Part shown: positions 60,975 through 64,000 of the stretch, piece by piece
Position numbering within the stretch: the stretch's first letter is position 1
Layout: each line of letters starts with the position of its first letter
Assembly (NCBI GenBank): GCA_963849105.1
Contig: CAWKGD010000006.1
Location: 372,001-436,000 of the forward strand
Length of the DNA stretch: 64,000 nt
Origin: CAVRXQ01 sp963849105
GTDB lineage: Bacteria; Actinomycetota; Acidimicrobiia; Acidimicrobiales; Bog-793
Reading direction: 5' to 3'
Made by a program: the position numbers and the translations under genes
The notes under the pieces: generated by a model
What the model was told of the DNA's origin: nothing
Seen by the model: the letters and a program-made list of their open reading frames with translations, nothing else
Database searches by the model: none

Positions 60975-61729
60975 CGCAGCAGGCGCGCAACCGCGCAGGC
61001 CGCTCCGTACCCGTTGTCGATCCCGACGACGACCACGCCCGGCGCGCAACTTGAGAGCATTGCAAGGAGTGCGGTTACACCCTCAAGCGAAGACCCGTAT
61101 CCGACGCTCGTCGGAACTGCGACCACGGGGGCGGCCACGAGGCCGCCGATGACGCTCGCAAGCGCTCCTTCCATGCCCGCAACTGCCACCACGGCGTCGC
61201 ATTTCCTGAGCTCGGATTCGTGTACCAACAGTCGGTGGATGCCGGCAACCCCACAATCGACATAAGTCGACGGGGCATAGCCGAACGCATGCAGAGTCGT
61301 GAGGCACTCGCGAGCGACGGGGAGATCCGAGGTTCCGGCGGTCACCACGGCGATCTGACCGTCCTTTCGGGCGGCGTGACGCCAGGAGATGAAGTACGCA
61401 TCTTCCGGATCTTCGGTTTCCGGTACTACGCGCCCGCCCGGCACGGCGCGCAGAGCGATGTCGCGCTGTCGTTTGCTCGCTCGCGTCAGGAGGACGGGCC
61501 CGGTCCCGTGCGCAAGGAGCTCCGAGAGGATCGCCACGCATTGATCAGGAGTTTTTCCCCTCGCGAACACCGCCTCAGGCATGCCCTGACGCAAATTACG
61601 GTGGTGATCGACGCGCGCGAACCCGAGATCCGCGAAGGGTAGCGACCGCAGGCGTTCCTCGGCGTCCTCGGGCGACACCGATCCGTTCCGCACGCCTTGA
61701 AGCAGATTGTCCAGGTCGAAGGGAAGCAT
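60971..61729 (-). CDS. larB: Nicotinic acid dinucleotide carboxylase LarB
   Basis: A 252-residue enzyme that carboxylates and hydrolyses NaAD in pincer-cofactor synthesis. The C-terminal half is AIR-carboxylase-like: AVVTAGTSDLPVARECLTTL, VDCGVAGIHRLL, VAGMEGALASVIGGLVAAPVVAVPTSVGYG and GIDNGYGAACAVARLL. The N-terminal part holds FARVDHHRNLRQGMPEAVFARGK. LarE (sulfur transferase) and LarA (lactate racemase) are not in the window, so the enzyme that receives the cofactor is unknown. Confidence 0.92.
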   Translation of the reverse strand: MLPFDLDNLLQGVRNGSVSPEDAEERLRSLPFADLGFARVDHHRNLRQGMPEAVFARGKTPDQCVAILSELLAHGTGPVLLTRASKRQRDIALRAVPGGRVVPETEDPEDAYFISWRHAARKDGQIAVVTAGTSDLPVARECLTTLHAFGYAPSTYVDCGVAGIHRLLVHESELRKCDAVVAVAGMEGALASVIGGLVAAPVVAVPTSVGYGSSLEGVTALLAMLSSCAPGVVVVGIDNGYGAACAVARLLR

Positions 61730-61921
61730 TCCAGCCCTATCCTGCCAGCCACCTGTGGACACGCACACGTTGGGTCGTGGCCCAATTCGGAGTCGACACA
61801 GCCGCTAATTACTTTCTCGGTTGCGAAAGCGTCGGTCCCTCGGTGGGAGGGGGCGTGAAACTGCTTTGAGGAGCTGCCGACGTAAAGCCGAATGCACGGA
61901 AAGGTCGAAACCGGGCCACTA

Positions 61922-61950
61922 CTCCTGGGTCAATTAGCGTCGCCCAGGAG
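61922..61950. repeat. 8-bp inverted repeat abutting tRNA-Ser
   Basis: CTCCTGGG (61922-61929) and CCCAGGAG (61943-61950) are perfect inverted copies 13 bases apart. The right arm reaches the first base of the tRNA, so it could fold as a 5' leader hairpin of the precursor. Confidence 0.4.
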
Positions 61951-62033
61951 GAGGGGTGGCAGAGCGGACGAATGCGACGGTCTTGAAAACCGTTGGGTGA
62001 TGAGCCTCGTGGGTTCGAATCCCACTCCCTCCG
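61950..62033 (+). tRNA. tRNA-Ser (TGA)
   Basis: 84 bases. Acceptor GGAGGGG/TCCCTCC, anticodon stem ACGGT/ACCGT with loop CTTGAAA (TGA), a long variable arm typical of Ser, T stem GTGGG/CCCAC with loop TTCGAAT, discriminator G. CCA is not encoded. Confidence 0.95.
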
Positions 62034-62216
62034 CACTCGGGAGATCAGTGTCGAAAAGGCGGGTAGCCGCCGCCCGCACCGGGCCAAATGTTGTTTGCAG
62101 GATCGGGATATCGGGTCACGCGCAACCGCTTGGGCCGCGCCAGGTCTTGCCAGTTCTTGGAACGAGCGGGGATTCCGGATAAGGGCGTTTGCGCCCCGCT
62201 GAACTGGCGCGTCTCG

Positions 62217-62258
62217 CATAGACATTCTGTCTATGGCGAAGTGACACCGTGTCTATGG
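62217..62258 (+). promoter_or_regulatory. Palindromic operator candidate with a third half-site upstream of the GGDEF-EAL gene
   Basis: CATAGACA (62217-62224), TTC, TGTCTATG (62228-62235) is a perfect 8-bp palindrome. TGTCTATGG recurs at 62250-62258, exactly 22 bases (two helical turns) after the right arm. The set ends 33 bases before the GGDEF-EAL start codon. Confidence 0.6.
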
Positions 62259-62291
62259 AATCCCCTTGCCAATTGATCCATCCTCGTTGTC

Positions 62292-63650
62292 ATGGTGGAT
62301 GTCGCGCGGGTTGTCGCTGTGCGTCCCACCGAAGGTCGGGCGACGAGGTTCCAACCGACGGTCTCGAGTCGCTCAAGGTTTGAGCCAGCGCATCTCCGCG
62401 TCGAACTGAACGGTTCGGTTGGAAGCATCCTGTCGCGATCGGAGTTCCTCAGCGAGTTCGAATCGCGGTCGTCGACTGCGAGCAGTGACCCCGCCGTCCT
62501 TATACGCATCGACTTGGTCCACTTCCAGTGGGTGAATGACGCCTTCGGAGACCTCGCCGGGGATCAAGTCCTCGACGAGGTCGGGTGGCGAATTCTGCGT
62601 TCCGTGCCGAGCGGAACGCTCGTCGGTCGTCTCGATGGCGATGAGTTCGCCATCGCCGCCAGGGTGGGATCCGAAGACGAAGGTGTCGAACTCGCGAACG
62701 CGCTCGTTGTCGCAATCGCCGCGCCGATCGAAGTCGAGGGTCACTCCATCACCGTGTCCGCCCGCGCCGGGATGAGCGTTGATGAGGGAAGCGACGATGC
62801 AGATGCCACGCTGCGCTACGCCTCGGAAGCGCTCCGCCGAGCAAAACGTCACAACGTGACTGCGTTGATTCCCTGCGATACACAACAGCGCTCGGCGATC
62901 GACCTGCAAGCTTTGATCGGACGAGAACTGTTTGACGCGCTCGCCGGTAATGGTCTCCGTATCGCATGTCAACCGATCGTCGATCTGCGCGACCGCCGCC
63001 AGGTTGGGCTCGAGGCGCTGTTGCGGTGGGAGAGGCAGGACGGAAGGGAGATCTCGCCCGCAGACTTCATCCCTTTGGCGGAGAGGAACGGCGTTATGGG
63101 GCCGATCGGTCAGTGGGCGATCGACGAGGCGATTCGTATCGCTTCCACGTTGAAATCGCCGGCTCCGGGACAACGTCGCCTGACGGTGTCGGTAAACCTA
63201 TCGCCAAGACAATTTACCGACCCCGAGTTGATCAAGAAGATCGATCAGGCGCTAACGACTTACCATCTTCCGTCGCGTTTGATCGCATTCGAGATTACCG
63301 AGTCTCTCGCCGTAGACGGGCGACGCGCGGAAGGGACGATCCGTGCTTTGCGTGCACTCGGGTGTCTCGTGGGCATTGATGATTTCGGCGTCGGTCAATC
63401 GAGCTTGAGCTACCTCAGTTCCCTTCCGATTGACTTCATCAAGATCGACATCTCATTCACCTGCGCGATGAAGTGTGATCCGCGTGCCTCGCGCATCGTC
63501 CGCTCTATTACGGAGATGTCAAACGATCTCGGACTGCTGACGGTCGCCGAGGGCATTGAAACGCGCGACCAGCACGAAGCGCTCCTCGAGATGGGATGCA
63601 AGTACGGCCAGGGTTATCTGTTCGGTCGGCCGAGCATTGCAGAAGGTTGA
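62292..63650 (+). CDS. GGDEF-EAL cyclic di-GMP signalling protein
   Basis: A 452-residue soluble protein without membrane segments. The GGDEF domain (about 45-205) has DLVHFQWVNDAFGDLAGD but the active loop reads GRLDGDEFAIA, that is DGDEF instead of GGDEF, so cyclase activity is doubtful. The EAL domain (215-450) keeps all catalytic motifs: LEALLRW, SVNLSPRQF, FEITES, IDDFGVGQSSLSYL, FIKIDISF, TVAEGIET and QGYLFGRP. It should degrade cyclic di-GMP. There is no sensor domain except about 40 residues at the N-terminus. Confidence 0.88.
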   Translation: MVDVARVVAVRPTEGRATRFQPTVSSRSRFEPAHLRVELNGSVGSILSRSEFLSEFESRSSTASSDPAVLIRIDLVHFQWVNDAFGDLAGDQVLDEVGWRILRSVPSGTLVGRLDGDEFAIAARVGSEDEGVELANALVVAIAAPIEVEGHSITVSARAGMSVDEGSDDADATLRYASEALRRAKRHNVTALIPCDTQQRSAIDLQALIGRELFDALAGNGLRIACQPIVDLRDRRQVGLEALLRWERQDGREISPADFIPLAERNGVMGPIGQWAIDEAIRIASTLKSPAPGQRRLTVSVNLSPRQFTDPELIKKIDQALTTYHLPSRLIAFEITESLAVDGRRAEGTIRALRALGCLVGIDDFGVGQSSLSYLSSLPIDFIKIDISFTCAMKCDPRASRIVRSITEMSNDLGLLTVAEGIETRDQHEALLEMGCKYGQGYLFGRPSIAEG

Positions 63651-63653
63651 CAC

Positions 63654-63670
63654 ACGAGGCATTGCCTCGT
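63654..63670. other. 7-bp inverted repeat after the GGDEF-EAL gene
   Basis: ACGAGGC (63654-63660), ATT, GCCTCGT (63664-63670) can form a tight hairpin starting 4 bases after the stop codon. No T-run follows, so it is either a weak terminator or an operator for the next gene, whose start lies 57 bases on. Confidence 0.4.
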
Positions 63671-63726
63671 TGCGAGACGCCGGCGCGCAGTTTCGCATCT
63701 GGATGGCATCTGAGACAGGAAGAGTT

Positions 63727-63987
63727 GTGACAGAGAAAGTAAAACGAAGGACGATCGCGCTCACTCCGCGCCAATGGGAAGTACTGCAACTGCTCCTGGA
63801 GGGCGCGAGAGTTCCCGCCATCTCCGCGAAGCTCGAGGTATCTCGCAGTACGGTGCGCAATCACCTCGCCACGATCTTCCGAAAATGCGGAGTGCACTCA
63901 CAGTCCGAGCTGATCGAATACTTCCGCGCTCTGGCGCCCATCAAGGTGGAAGTTGACGGCGACGACGGCTTCGGCCGGCGCGGATAG
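63727..63987 (+). CDS. LuxR-type helix-turn-helix regulator, HTH domain only
   Basis: An 86-residue protein that is almost entirely a GerE/LuxR DNA-binding domain: ALTPRQWEVLQLLLEGARVPAISAKLEVSRSTVRNHLATIFRKCGVHSQSELIEYFR. It lacks a receiver or ligand domain. GTG 63727 has AGGAAGAG upstream. ATG 63703 in the same frame would add eight residues. It follows the cyclic di-GMP gene and may act with it. A short acidic Gly-rich tail ends the protein. Confidence 0.82.
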   Translation: MTEKVKRRTIALTPRQWEVLQLLLEGARVPAISAKLEVSRSTVRNHLATIFRKCGVHSQSELIEYFRALAPIKVEVDGDDGFGRRG

Positions 63988-64000
63988 CGCGCTCGCCTTG

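Overview
The window is high-GC (about 65-70 % by eye) and densely coded, with many 4-base ATGA/GTGA start-stop overlaps, GTG starts, an actinobacterial bcc-aa3 respiratory chain, a SenX3/RegX3-type phosphate regulator pair, DUF2630 and DUF2017 proteins and a coproporphyrin-type haem cluster. Together these point to an actinomycete-phylum bacterium. The secreted propeller protein with GYW-type repeats, the chromosomal type IV-secretion-like genes and the UDP-sulfoquinovose synthase make the class Acidimicrobiia my best guess; this is inference, not a search result.

Layout: (1) 1-9.7 kb holds two ABC ATPases, a YCII protein, a decayed TMEM175 channel gene, a secreted dimethylformamidase-like protein, a crcB remnant, a PfkB kinase, a Fur-family regulator divergent from a PPK2 kinase, a secreted Ig/propeller protein and a PHP phosphoesterase. 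(2) 9.7-18.6 kb holds purF, a PLD-family secreted protein, tRNA-Phe and tRNA-Asp, an ABC-F ATPase, a large FtsX-type permease and a cupin pair. (3) 18.8-23.0 kb (minus) holds tRNA-Glu, DUF2017, clpS, ctaA and the two-component pair. (4) 23.2-29.0 kb (plus) is a compact five-gene type IV secretion-like operon without relaxase or integrase. (5) 29.1-33.6 kb is pstB-S-C-A behind three 11-bp direct repeats that look like a Pho box. (6) 33.6-39.9 kb holds a fused alpha-keto acid dehydrogenase E1, tatA, a membrane protein and ctaC-D-F. (7) 39.8-46.4 kb is the histidine cluster (hisD-C-B-H-A-F-I with divergent hisG). (8) 46.4-53.0 kb holds a coupled small membrane protein, a TesB thioesterase, GtrA, an Lnt-like protein and hemE-hemH-hemY. 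(9) 53.0-56.9 kb is ctaE-qcrC-qcrA-qcrB. (10) 56.9-64.0 kb holds tRNA-Thr, a UDP-sulfoquinovose synthase, a Thr-rich anchored protein, larB-larC, tRNA-Ser, a GGDEF-EAL protein and a LuxR-type regulator.

How it works together: the two-component system, the Pho-box-like repeats and pstBSCA form a phosphate-scarcity response, and PPK2 and the sulfolipid enzyme elsewhere in the window fit the same theme. The cytochrome genes lie in three places (ctaA; ctaCDF; ctaE-qcrCAB), with haem synthesis next to the third. TatA and the twin-arginine motif of the Rieske protein are functionally linked.

Most noteworthy are the relaxase-less type IV secretion-like operon between the phosphate sensor and the phosphate transporter, the Pho-box repeats, the Lnt-like enzyme whose catalytic cysteine position reads serine, two decayed transport genes, a 38-residue membrane protein translationally coupled to tesB, and a GGDEF-EAL gene behind a well-formed palindromic operator candidate.
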